Source: Budorcas taxicolor
Taxonomy: Eukaryota; Chordata; Mammalia; Artiodactyla; Bovidae
Reading direction: 5' to 3'
Length of the DNA stretch: 64,000 nucleotides
Assembly (NCBI RefSeq): GCF_023091745.1
Contig: NC_068910.1
Location: 7,352,272-7,416,271 of the forward strand
Shown here: piece after piece, positions 13,201 through 24,241 of the stretch
How the letters are laid out: each line of letters starts with the position of its first letter
Numbering within the stretch: the stretch's first letter is position 1
The notes under the pieces: generated by a model
Told to the model about the DNA's origin: nothing
Seen by the model: the letters and a program-made list of their open reading frames with translations, nothing else
Database searches by the model: none
Position numbers and translations under genes: made by a program

Positions 13201-14287
13201 ATATCTCTGATTAGTTCTTTAGAATCATATTTAGAAATGTTCCTGGGTGAAAAGGTAAGAACCATTTTACGAGCTAATGTACAGTTAGTGAAAGATACTC
13301 TCCAGAGAGGCTATGTCAGTTTCCACCCGCCTCCACCACCTGTCAATGAGCAGGTCCATCCAACCACATGCTCCATCCCCACGCTTTTGCTAAGATGAAT
13401 AATCCAACCTCAGCTGATTCATTTAGTCAGAACAAGGTCACACTGTGATGAGAACACAAAAAGTGGAAGAAGTACATGGCAGGAAGGAAAAGTCTGTGAC
13501 AATGAGAATGTATAGTTTCAGCTCCTCCTCTTAAATTTATTTGGCAAAGATACTGTCCCAGTTCACTGTGGCCATCCCTGCCCTACTACACACAGCGTGA
13601 ACCAAGAGTCAGAAACAGATGTTTGGGAGCCAGGAAGGATTCCAACTGAGCTGATACTCAGAGCAAAAGAACACACTGGGGCATCAACCTCTGCTCAGGA
13701 GGGTGCACCAGGGGGGCAGATGATCGATCCTATCAGCGTCTGTTATTAGCCAGAGGCTGGAAACCCAAAAATGACCAGCCTACAGAGAAAATTTCTAGTC
13801 ATGAAGATAAGAGCTCTTATAGGACTCAGCTGCAGGGCACCAAGAAAGCCCAGGGACGTGCGCTCCATGTAGCTTGGGATGTCAGGGACAGCCTCTCAGA
13901 AGAATGGGTGTCCAGGGTGGTCCGTGAGGAGTAAGCAAGGCTTAGCCACGCAAAGAGAGGAGCAGCCTAGGTTCTAGGTAATTACAGGATATCCACAGTG
14001 CAAGGCAAAAGGTGGAGAGCTGGTGGAAGGGAGATGGGGAGGAGAAAGGGGCCTGGTCATGGAAAGCTTCCCATAACTTGCCATGAAGTCACATTCTTTA
14101 CAAGACCCTGTCTGATCTGGTCTCGCCACGTTTCTGACCCATCTCCTACTCCTCCCCCACCCCAAAAACTCTGCTTCAGTCACGAGCCTCTCTGCTGCTC
14201 TTCAACCACACTTCCCCCTCGACCTTTGTACCTACTCTTCTATCTGCCCAGAATGTTCTCCCCCCAGATTTGCATATGGCTTCTAGA
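10215..14287. other. Intergenic, no recognised gene
   Basis: Contains GC-richer segments (10.7-11.4 and 12.2-12.5 kb) and A-runs near 11585 and 11688. Open frames up to 149 codons occur on both strands and overlap each other, typical of GC-rich non-coding DNA. No domain or splice structure is recognisable. Confidence 0.5.
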
Positions 14288-14578
14288 AACAGAAAATCTG
14301 AACAGACCTATAACTAGAAAGGAGATTTAATCAGTAATCAAAATATTCTTGATAAAGAAGAGCCCTAGATCGGATGACTTCACCAGTGAGTTCTACCAAA
14401 CATTTAAAGGAGAATTAATACCTATCCTTCTTAAACTCTTATGAGGCCAGCATTATCCATTATACCAAAGCCAGAAGAAGAGACAAGAAAACTGCAGACT
14501 AATATCCCTTATGAATACTGATGCAAAAACCCTCAACAAAATACTAGTAAACCAAATTACCAGCATGTTAACAGGATT

Positions 14579-15048
14579 GGAAGTCATGTATGGATGTGAG
14601 AGTTGGACTGTGAAGAAAGCTGAGTGCAGAAGAATTGATGCTTTTGAACTGTGGTGTTGGAGAAGACTCTTGAGAGTCCCTTGGAGTGCAAGGAGATACA
14701 ACCAGTCCATCCTAAAGGAAATCAGTCCTGGGTGTTCATTGGAAGAACTGATGTTGAAGCTGAAACTCCAATACTTTGGCCACCTGATGCAAAGAACTGA
14801 CTCATTTGAAAAGACCTTGATGTTGGGAAAGATTGAGGGCAGGAGGAGAAGGGAATGACAGAGGATGAGATGGTTAGATGGCATCACCAACTCAATGTAC
14901 ACGAGTTTGGGTAATGGGAGTTGGTGATGGACAGGGAGGCCTGGCATGCTGCAGTTCATGGGGTTGGTGATGGACAGGGAGGCCTGGCATGCTGCAGTTC
15001 ATGGGGTCGCAAAGAGTCAGACACGACTGAGTGACTGAACTGAATTGA
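14579..15048 (+). mobile_element. BovB LINE 3' end with internal 43-bp duplication
   Basis: Encodes the BovB reverse-transcriptase C-terminus (MYGCESWTVKKAE, then ELWCWRRLLRVPW, then KLKLQYFGHLM). The segment ttggtgatggacagggaggc and following bases, 43 in all, is repeated at 14921-14963 and 14964-15006. Flanked by an imperfect aggatt repeat within the L1. Confidence 0.9.
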
Positions 15049-15490
15049 AAAGGATTATACACCATGACCAAGTGAGATTTGTTCTTGGAATGCAATTATG
15101 GCTCAACATATGAAGCTGAATCAATATAATATGTCACATTAACAGAATGAAGGAAAAAACCCACATGATCATCTCAATTAATGGAGAAAAAGCTCTTGAC
15201 AAAATTCAACACTCTTTAACATCTTTTCATGATAAAAACACTTGACAAGCTAGGAATAGCAGGCATGCGTCTCAACAAAATAAAGGCCACATATAAAAAA
15301 CCCACAGCTAACATCATACTCAATGGTGAAAAAAAAAACTTTTCCTCTAAGATTAGAAATAAGAAAAAGATGTCCACTTCTGCCACTTCTACTTAACATT
15401 AGAATTGGCAGTTTTAGACAGCTAAGAAAAAAAAAAGTACATGCAAATTGGAAAGTAAGAAATAAAATTATCTCTGTTCACAGATGACAT

Positions 15491-15820
15491 GGGCTGTTCC
15501 CTGGTAGCTCAGCTGGTAAAGAATCTGTCTGCAATGCAGGAGACCCCAGTTTGATTCCTGGTTGGGAAGATCCACTGAAGAAGGGACAGGCTACCCACTC
15601 TCGTATTCTTGGGCTTCCCTGGTGGCTCATCTGGTAAAGAATCCACCTGCAATGTCAGAGACCTGGGTTCAATCCCTGGGTTTGATCCCTGGGTTGGGAA
15701 GATCTCCTGGAGAAGGGAACTGCTACCCACTCGAGTATTCTGGCCTGAAGAATTCCATGGATGCATAGTTCATGGGGTCACAAAAAGCTGGACATGACTG
15801 AGTGGCTTTCACTTGAACAA
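15491..15820 (+). mobile_element. Tandem Bov-tA SINE pair inserted in L1
   Basis: Two tRNA-type heads (gggctgttccctggtagctc and gggcttccctggtggctc, the second near 15611) precede one complete 3' part. One target-site duplication, atgacat at 15484-15490 and 15821-15827, encloses both. Confidence 0.85.
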
Positions 15821-16435
15821 ATGACATGATCTTATATACAGAAAATACTCTCTCTCTCTCACACACATACACATCAACTGTTAGAACTAGTAAATGAATT
15901 GAGCTGAGTTTCAGAATATAAAATCAACACCCTCAAATTAGTTGCACATCTATACACTAACAATTGAACAACCTGGAAAGGAAATTAAGAACACAGCTAC
16001 ATGTAGGACAGCATCAAAAAGAGTAAAACACTTCTATGGAGATGAAAGCCTTGTGAACTGGAGACTACTGTTGCTAAAAGAAATTAAGAAGATACCAATA
16101 AATGTAAGAATATCCTGTGTTCATATATTCAACGTTAATATTGTTAAGATGTCAATACTACCCAAAGTGACCTACAAATTCAAAACCCAATGACTTTTTT
16201 TTTCAGAAATAGAAAAATTCACAATAAAATATATGTGGAATCTCAAGGAAACTCGAATAACCAAAATAATTTTGAAGGAGAACTAAAAAGTCTCACACTT
16301 CCTGATTTCATAACTTACTATATACAAAGCTACACTAATCAAAACAGTATGGTAACACACGTATCAACTGAATATAACAGGGAACCTAGAATTAAACTCT
16401 CACAAATGATTTTTAACAAGAGAGTCAAGACCCTT

Positions 16436-16830
16436 TGTTATGAATTGAATTGTGTCCTAACAAATGCATGTGTTGAAGTTACAACCCTAGTTGGAACCCT
16501 AGGACTTCATAAGGTAAACATATTTGGACAGAAGGTCTTTAAAGAGGTGATTAAGTTAAAATGAGCCCTTTAGAGTGGAACCTTAATTCAATATGATTGA
16601 TGTTTATAAGGAGGAAGATATATGGTGGGGGCAGGGGCAGGGGGCACAGAAGAATGATCTTGTGAAGAGATCGTAAGAGGGGAGCCCTCTGCAAGCCAAG
16701 AAGAGAGACTTCAGAGGAAACATAGGTTCTTGGACTTCCAGCCTCCAGAACTGTGAGGAAATAAATTTCTGTTGCTTAAGTCACCCAATCTGTGGTATTT
16801 TGTTATGACAGCCTAGAAAATTAAAACAAC
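16436..16830 (+). mobile_element. MaLR-type (MLT1-like) solo LTR inserted in L1
   Basis: Matches the MLT1 pattern of old mammalian ERVL-MaLR elements: tgaattgaattgtgtcc near the start, a tgttgaagttacaaccct block, cttggacttccagcctccag and an AATAAA at 16760-16765, ending ggtattttgttatgacagcc. No internal retroviral genes are present. L1 sequence resumes after it. Confidence 0.8.
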
Positions 16831-17892
16831 ATTCAGTGGAGGTTAGGACAGTCTTCTCAGTAAATTGTGTTTGGAAAATTAGATATCCACCTGCAGAAGA
16901 ATGAAACTGGACCTTTACTTTTTACACCACATTTAAAAAATTGACTCAAAATGGATCACGGACTCTGAGAGGAAACATAGGGAAATGTTCATAACAATGG
17001 ATTTGGCAATGAATTTGCCATATTTCCTAAATATGGCAAACTGCATTTCATCAGAATTTAAAACTTTTGTTCATCAAAGGAAATTATCAATAAAGTGAAA
17101 AAGCAACCCACAGAATGGGAGAAAATATTTGCAACTCACATATCTAATAAGGGATTAATATCCACTATATACAGAGAATTTGTAAGATTTAACGATGACA
17201 ACAACCTAATCATGATTTTAATACGGGCAAAGGATCTGAACAGACATTTCTGCAAAGACGATATACAAATGGCCAATAAGCACATGAAAATATGCTCACT
17301 GTCACTATCACTAGGGAATTACAAATCAAGCCTACACTGAGATGCCACCTCACACCCATTAGCACAGCTATTATCAAAACACCCGACACTAACACGTGTT
17401 TTGGAGGATACGCAGAAACGGGAGCCCTTGTGCACTGCTAGTGGGAATGTGATGGGTGCAGCTGCTGTGGAAAAAGTAAGGCAGTTGCTCAGAAAAGTTA
17501 AGAATAGAATTTCCAAATGACTGAACAGTTCTTCTTCTGGCTAAATATTCAAAAGAACTGAAAGCAGGGACTCAGATATTTGAACACCAATGTTCATAGC
17601 AGCATTACTCACAAAAAAGGTAAAAACAACCTAAATGTCTGTCAACAGACGGATGGACAGAATGTGGTATATACACACCGTGGAATAGCTTTAGAAAGGA
17701 ATGAAATTCTGACACACGCCACAACAAGGATGAATCTTGAAGACGCTATGTTAAGTTTAAAAAGACAGAGAGAAAGGGACAAACGCTGCATGATTCTCCT
17801 TGTAAAAGGTACCTAGAGTACACAGGCAGCTTCAAAGACGGGAGGGTGAAGCAGCGGTCATCAGAGACTGATGACGGGGACTTTGGGGTTTA

Positions 17893-18010
17893 CTGGTGTT
17901 TGGCTGCACGGTTTGCGGGATCTCCGTTCCCCTTCCAGAGGATCTACAATCCCTGTGCCCCCTGCAGTGGGAGTGTAGAGTCCTAACCGTTAGACCACCA
18001 GGTAAGTCCT
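17893..18010 (-). mobile_element. CHR-type tRNA SINE
   Basis: Reverse orientation: tttggctgcacggttt at the left and cctaaccgttagaccaccagg at the right, the reversed tRNA-like head. Confidence 0.7.
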
Positions 18011-18914
18011 GATAATGGAGGCATTTTAGTGCTTTATGTCTAGCTGGCGTGGTGTTTCAGTTGGGGAAGATGAAGCCGTTCTGGAGATGGTTGGTGATGA
18101 CGGTAGCACAAACATGTGATTGTACTTCATGTCGCTGACCTGCACACTTAAAAATGGTGAAAGACAATCTTCAAAACCTGGACATTTGGGGCAATATGTT
18201 ACGAAACTTTGGAACTTACTTAAACTTTCTGTTTGAGCTGGCTCTGGCAGGAGCGAGGAGGATACCACCTGGTTCCTGTCAGGCTACCATTGAAGTGAGG
18301 CCTCTGTTGACACCCAGGGTGGGCAGACTCCTTATTTCTGCCTGCAGAGGTGGGGGTCCCAGCTGCCTCCAGGAATTCCACTGGTACCTGCTGGCCAAGT
18401 AGGGGTAGGAGTGCCTCGTTATTGCCTCCAAGTGGCTCCCACTCACTACAAGGTGGATGGGGTGATGGCCTTTTTACCCCTTGCAATGGTGAAAGCCCTC
18501 ACTCCCCAAGAAGCCTCCTTTGTCAGGATGGGTGAGGGCAGCTGGCTCCTGTCAGAAGGGGTGGAGGTAAAGGCTCCCCACATGGTCCCCTCTGACTTCT
18601 AAAGAGGGGGGATCTCATTATAGCCCAGTGCAGATGAGAGCCCCCCTCCCTCCTGGGCATCCGCTGATGCCACCCCAGCAGGAAAGCCGAGGAGCACAGG
18701 GTCTGGTGGGAGCTCTCTCCCTCCGTGCCCGCTGGTGTCTCCTGTTTGCCGGCCTCTTCAGCTCCTATGTCGGCATACGTGAGGCCAAAAGAGAACCCAG
18801 GCAGCTCACCGCCATGTTGCTTCTCGGGCCTGGGGTGCCTGGTCAGTCTGCCGTCTGCTCTCTGAGGCAGGAGGGAAGCAGGCAGTGCATGCCCTTAAAG
18901 AATGACACGGTTGG

Positions 18915-19565
18915 TGAGGAAAACTGGAGACAGCAGAAACTGGTTCAACCAAGATGGTGGAAGATTTGCCTTCTGGTAGACCTTGAGCCTCACTACATGC
19001 TCATTGTCATATATTACCCTAAGCTCCAAGACACAGCCACGGGCACCAAGACAGTGCCAAGGCCAACCGTAAAAGGTCAAAAGTGGGCCAATTCCTGGAC
19101 ACCGCCACCTTTCCCTGAAACAGGTGAAGTAGTCCTTTCACTCGTCAACCTATGAGATTACTGAGTCCACAAATACCAAGCACCTCATACTTCAGGGCCA
19201 CTCTCACCATGTGAGACAAGCTGCACTCTACCTATGGAAGATGTGAGTGAGTGAGTGAAATCGCTCAGTTGTGTCCGACTCTTTGCGACCCCATGGACTG
19301 TAGCCTACCAGGCTCCTCTGTCCATGGGATTTTCCAGGCAATAGTCCTGGAGTGGACTGCCATTTCCTTCTCCAGGGGATCTTCCCAACCCAGGGATCGA
19401 ACCCGGGTCTCCCACATTGTAGACAGACGCTTTACCATCTGAGCCACCAGGGAAGTCCCTGGAAGATGAATCTCTCAATAAATCCACCTCTTACTTAGCA
19501 CTTGGTCTCTCACGAATTCCTTCTGTGCTGAGAAAGAAAGAGCCTGAGTTTCTTTAAGTCCTGAG
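18915..19565 (+). mobile_element. Probable class I retroviral (ERV1) solo LTR, split by a SINE
   Basis: The region has the layout of a gammaretrovirus-type LTR 3' half: AATAAA at 19477-19482 followed by ttggtctctcacgaattcc and a t-rich end. A 175-codon frame at 18628-19155 overlaps it but has no recognisable domain. A Bov-tA sits inside at 19244-19459. The left boundary is uncertain and no gag, pol or env remains. Confidence 0.55.
19244..19459 (-). mobile_element. Bov-tA SINE inserted in an LTR
   Basis: Reverse Bov-tA with the 9-base target-site duplication tggaagatg at 19235-19243 and 19460-19468. Confidence 0.92.
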
Positions 19566-19857
19566 ACAAGTTGTGCAGTTTTGGAAGTTGGGAGGATCAG
19601 CCTTGGGCAAGGGAAGTATAGATCCTGAAAATGGAGGTAAGAAACGGTCAAGGGTACAGGTAAATGCTAATGAGGCAGAATGACTGTTCCAGTGGTTTCT
19701 GTCTCCTTCAGGAAGGCAAGGGTGGGTGGTAGGTGATGATGTAAGTGTAGGGTGAGGGGCTGGTGGAGGATGAAGGCGTGGAATAGCCCTGGGGAACTCT
19801 GGAAGAGTCTCCTCGTGTTCATCTGTAAATAGCAGCCATCAACAGCAACAGCAATCG

Positions 19858-20035
19858 GTTATGCTAACAATTACTGAGGGTATGCTACTTGCCAGGCTCT
19901 GACCCTTTCAAAACCTTAGGACAGGCATACACTTTTGGGATTCCCAATTACTGATGAGGAAACCAAGCCTTACGGAGATGAAGAGACAAACATTTCCGGG
20001 CCTGAAATAGTACAGCTAGGATTTGTCCTCATGGT
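19858..20035 (+). mobile_element. MIR SINE
   Basis: Core signature in order: gctacttgccaggctctgac, gatgaggaaaccaagcctta, acagctaggatttg. Confidence 0.75.
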
Positions 20036-21984
20036 GTCTAATTATTGATACAGCTCTCTTGGGTGCTGAGGGTCTGGCTGAAATGACTGCCCATGAACTT
20101 GTGAAGTCCTCACATATGGGTGAATTTCTCTAGGGAGTTGGGCATAAAAACAGAGGTGGAACTGCTACACAGTAGCAGGGCTGGGGCCTTCCAGGCTGAG
20201 GTGGCAGAGACAGTGTGGAGAATGTATTGGGAAGCAATGGACAGAGACGGTAACCATGAGCCCTGCTTGGATCAATGATTAAGTCGAGACAGCCAGGGAA
20301 ATGCCAGGTCCGAGGTGTCAGAGGTCTTGATGGGGTTGAAGGGAGGTGGAAGTGATAGTAACGAGGGCATGAAGAGTAGGAAATAAAGGAAGCTGTGGTT
20401 AGTGAGGGAGGTGTTAAAGATTTCCTGGTAAAGCATATCCTGGAGGTGACAAAATTCAGAGTGTGGGTGGCTGAGGGATGGGGAGGGCAAAGGATTTGAG
20501 GTCAAGAAACTCAAGAGTGGAGAAGTTCACTTGCCCAAGATCATGCAGCTACCACTAAGAGAGATGGGGTTTGTTTTTTTAAAAAAACTCAAGGATATTT
20601 AAGAGGAGGCTGTACAAACCAGTGTAGGGCCTACTGGAATGAAATTCTGCAGTAGGGCAGGGATTGGGGGCTCAACTCCAAACAGCAGGGTGAGCAAATG
20701 GAAATGTATAGCCAAGGAACAGAGAGTGAGGGGGCAGTGGATGAAGATTACTAAACGGGAACGCCAGAGGTAAACAGGTAAACTCTGTAGGCAGGCCAGG
20801 GTGATCAGACACCACCTGGGGCTGGTGGAGGATGAGGAATCTGATCAGGTATGGAGGATGGAGGTTCTTACTAAACCAATTTAGCAGGGTTCTGGCTAAA
20901 ACTGGATTTTACAAGGAAGTGCAGAGATAGGCCTAGGAGAAGATTCAGCAGGCTGACTAAAGTTTGGTCAAGCCAATAATCTTGGTCGGATCTGAAGTAG
21001 ACTCAAAACCCGGAGAGGAGGAGCTGACAAGTGAGGGGATGAGGAACAATGGGAACAGTGAGGGAGGGAGGGCCCAGGCAGATGCCATTAGTCTCCAAAG
21101 ACAGGGGTCTTTACCAGGGTGGATGAAAAATATACCCATCCCATTAGGAAACAAAGGGTGCTGCTGCAGCGGCCATGGCAGCCACCCCCGCTGTGCACCT
21201 GGAGGGGGTTCAGGATGGAGAAAAGCCGGATACTTGCCCTAGGCGGCGAAGGTGCATATCAAAGGAATGATTTCAGTGGGTCTAGACTCTTGCCTTGTCC
21301 CATACACAGAAAAGTGCTGAATTCATTAACTGGAGATGTCTGGTTTTTCCTTAATTGACAGCAATCTTTTGATGTTCTGACTACTTGGTTTTTGTTGCAA
21401 AACTCCTATATATCCTGGGCTCCCCCTTACTTCTTTGGAATCATCCCTCAGAGCTATCTGTCTTCCAGGCTTAAGTCCACAGAAATTCCCTGAGTAAAAC
21501 AGAATTCTCAAATTTTAGGTTTTGCCTTTCTTTTCAGTGGACACAAGTGTCGGTTAGAGCGAAATCAGGGTGAAAAAAGGATACTGCTACTGAAGCTCAC
21601 ATCTGCAGGGTTTGCTCCCAGACTATGGGCTGTGCTTGGTACTGGGAAACACTGAATACAGGGAGCAGGTGCTGCCCACAGGAAACTCACGGAGCACACG
21701 TACAAAACAGACCGATAACCGCTAACTGCTATTTGGAACCAGCAGCGAGTGACTGTCTTGGGCTGCAGGGAGGGCTGGGGTGGCAAGATCAGCGTCAGGA
21801 GCACCTGCAACAAGGAAGTGATGCTCAGGCTGCCTCCGGGGCAGGTGAGAGAGAGATCAGCCCCAGGCTCAGCAGCTGGAGCTTGCCCTCTGTGGACAGA
21901 TACTCCAAAATACAGGAACCAGACAGAAGCTGAGATTTGCTCAAGTAAGAGATAAACAGACCATGTATTCCACATTCTCGAAGT
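20036..21984. other. Intergenic, no recognised gene
   Basis: Purine-rich plus strand with many gagg runs. The 162-codon minus-strand frame at 21565-22053 and the opposing frames have no recognisable domain. Confidence 0.5.
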
Positions 21985-22345
21985 CAAGATCTTACCATCT
22001 ACACATGCGCAGAAATGCTCCGTGAAGGTCAAAAGGGAGGGGCGTCGCTCCATAGGCCTCTTTGGTAGAATCCATCTTGGCTAAGGGGTGTGTATGTGCG
22101 CCCACATGGAAGGAACCTGAGATAAACCAACTATGGACTCAAAGCCAGGCAGAACAAGGTGACTGGCCAAAAGAAACCCAGAAGAAATGCCCCATATAAG
22201 CGATCCACCCTACCACGAGGGTACTCCCTCTCTGAGCCCACCGGTGTGCCCATCCACACGGACTCCTTTCCTCGTAATAAACATTTCACTTGTTCTACTA
22301 CCTTCCATCTCTATGTGGAAATTCATTCCTACACAGCTGATGGGC
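21985..22345 (+). mobile_element. Probable retroviral-type solo LTR
   Basis: TATA-like catataag at 22193-22200, AATAAA at 22276-22281 about 80 bases downstream, then a t/c-rich stretch ending ttcattcctacacagctga, as in LTR U3-R-U5 order. No internal coding region. Family and left boundary uncertain. Confidence 0.5.
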
Positions 22346-22366
22346 CAGGGCGCTGTCAGTGGCTGC

Positions 22367-22470
22367 TGTCCCTGGTGGTTCAGTGGCTAGGATTTAGCAC
22401 TCTCACTTCTGTGGCCTGACTTCAATCTCTGGCCGGGGAATCACAACCCTGCTTCAAGCCCCTGCAGGCC
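22367..22470 (+). mobile_element. CHR-type tRNA SINE, partial
   Basis: Head reads gtccctggtggttcagtggc followed by gcactctcacttctgtggcc and a ttcaatctctggccggggaa box. It lies directly behind the LTR-like segment. Confidence 0.65.
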
Positions 22471-22784
22471 GAGGCCACCCAAGATCACAGGGACCTTTGC
22501 CTGGTGGGGACCATGGCTCAGCATCAACAGTGGGAGTGAAGGACAGTGCAGAGAGAGAGCCTGGGGGGTTCAGAGGCCTCCGAGGGCCTGGCCTGCGGAG
22601 CGTACTGGGCATGATGAGGCCAGGTGGGGGCTTCACAAACTATCTTAGATCCTGCCTGAAACTTGGCCTCAATGTCCTAGGTGGAGGAGAGTGGTCGAGA
22701 ACAATTTACATTTTTTTAAAAATGTGACAAAGCGGATGACCAAAAAAAAAGAGCCCAATGACTTCAACTATATAAAATACAGTA

Positions 22785-22880
22785 GTAGACTGTACCTGTA
22801 AGTATAAGCAGGTTCTTAGCGCAGGATTATGAGTAGACTGCACAGGTAAGTGTAAGCAGGTTCTTAAAGCAGGATTACAT
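22785..22880. repeat. Imperfect 48-bp tandem repeat
   Basis: Two units starting gtagactg at 22785 and 22833 share gtaagcaggttctta-type blocks and gcaggatta with several substitutions. Confidence 0.8.
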
Positions 22881-23891
22881 TCTCTTTCTGCTTCAATAAG
22901 TTTCCTTTGTTATGATCAGCACCCTGTCTTTACAACAGAACATGGTTAAACCAAAAGGGAACAAGCACGGAGTTACCAGAATCACTTTTTCCGGACTGGA
23001 GAGAAGTCACAAGAAACGATAGAGATGCTTACCCCACCATTCTCTGTCTCTTCTCTGCCCCGAGGCAAGGCTGCTCAGTGAGGCTTCCTAATCGACAGAA
23101 GAAATGCAGTTCCAAGAAGGACTGGGGGCAAAGAGGGGAAGCGGCAGGCCCGACTGTGAAGAGGCGAAGGGTTCCACACTCCTAATTCTTGCACAGAAAT
23201 GCACCTGCCTGAAGAGGAGACACGGGCTAAGAAAGGCTGAGGGCTCTTCCAGATGAAGGGCAGCTGGGGAGACTTGGCAACTTGACACAAAGCAAGAACC
23301 CAGACTGGATCTGAATCACAGGGAGACCCAGCTCACCGGGCAACTGGCAACACTTGAATATGGACCGCGGACTGGAAAACAGCACTGGATGAGTGTTACG
23401 TTTCCTGACTTTGATCACTGATCCGTGGCTACGTAGGAGAACGTCCCTGTTCCTAGAAAATACACACTGAAGTACTTAGGAGGTCTGCAGGAACATGGTA
23501 TCTGCAACTTACTCTCAAATAACATGGGAAAACAACATACGTATTAAATACAGAGGAAGAGGGGAACAGTAGTACAGAAGGTGGCAAACACTAACAGCTG
23601 GCGAATATGGACAAAATGTTCTCTGAACTTGGGTCCTTTGATGCATTTGTGAAATGTCTGTTATAAATTTGAAATTATATCAAATTTAAAACTTACAAAG
23701 AAGCAAAGGCAGGGGTGAGGGTTGGATTCTGCTTAGGGCTAGAATCTAAACTCATGGTGAGAATAAGCTCAACTTTGTGAAGGGAGCAACTGAAATGAAG
23801 TTGGGTTTTTTGCTTTCTTTAGAATCATTCTTTGCAAAAGACTGACTTAAATGTGTTCTTCAAATATTATTAATAACAATTATCGACCATT
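22881..23891. other. Intergenic, no recognised gene
   Basis: Unique-looking sequence. The part near 23.6-23.7 kb resembles the 3' end of an old L1 (tataaatttgaaattatatc) but is too decayed to call. Confidence 0.5.
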
Positions 23892-24241
23892 GAGCTTCCC
23901 TTGTAGTTCAATTGGTAAAGAATCTGCCTGCAATGCAGGAGACCTGGGTTTGATTCCTGGGTTGGGAAGATCCCTTGGAGAAGGAAATGGCAACCCACTC
24001 CAGTATTCTTGCCTGGAGAGTTCTGTGGACAGTGGAGCCTGGTGGGCTGCTGTCCATGGGGTCGCATAGAGTAGGGCACAACTGAAGCGACTTAGCATGC
24101 ATGCATGCAATGGAGAAGGCAATGGGAACCCACCCCAGAGTTCTTGCCTGGAGAATCCCAGAGACGGGGGAGCCTGGTGGGCTGCCGACTAGGGGGTTGC
24201 ACAGAGTTGAACATGACTGAAGCAACTCAGCAGCAGCAGCA
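23892..24241 (+). mobile_element. Bov-tA SINE with an extra Bov-A half
   Basis: A complete Bov-tA (gagcttcccttgtagttc to actgaagcgacttagc) is followed by a second Bov-A block (caatggagaaggcaatggga) ending in cagcagcagcagc. Confidence 0.88.

Larger units (their letters stand above)
14288..17835 (+). mobile_element. L1 LINE ORF2/3' portion, heavily interrupted
   Basis: Decayed L1 in sense orientation, readable in pieces: actgatgcaaaaaccctcaa, then aaggattatacaccatgacc, then the late ORF2 part (aacccacagaatgggagaaa) and tail near 17.8 kb. Insertions in order: BovB (14579-15048), Bov-tA pair (15491-15820) and a MaLR LTR (16436-16830). Confidence 0.85.

Noticed and set aside
18628..19155. 175-codon plus-strand frame as a gene
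   Set aside because: No domain, overlaps an LTR-like segment and has no splice or family support.
21565..22053. 162-codon minus-strand frame as a gene
   Set aside because: Antisense to an LTR-like region, no domain, opposed by equally long frames.
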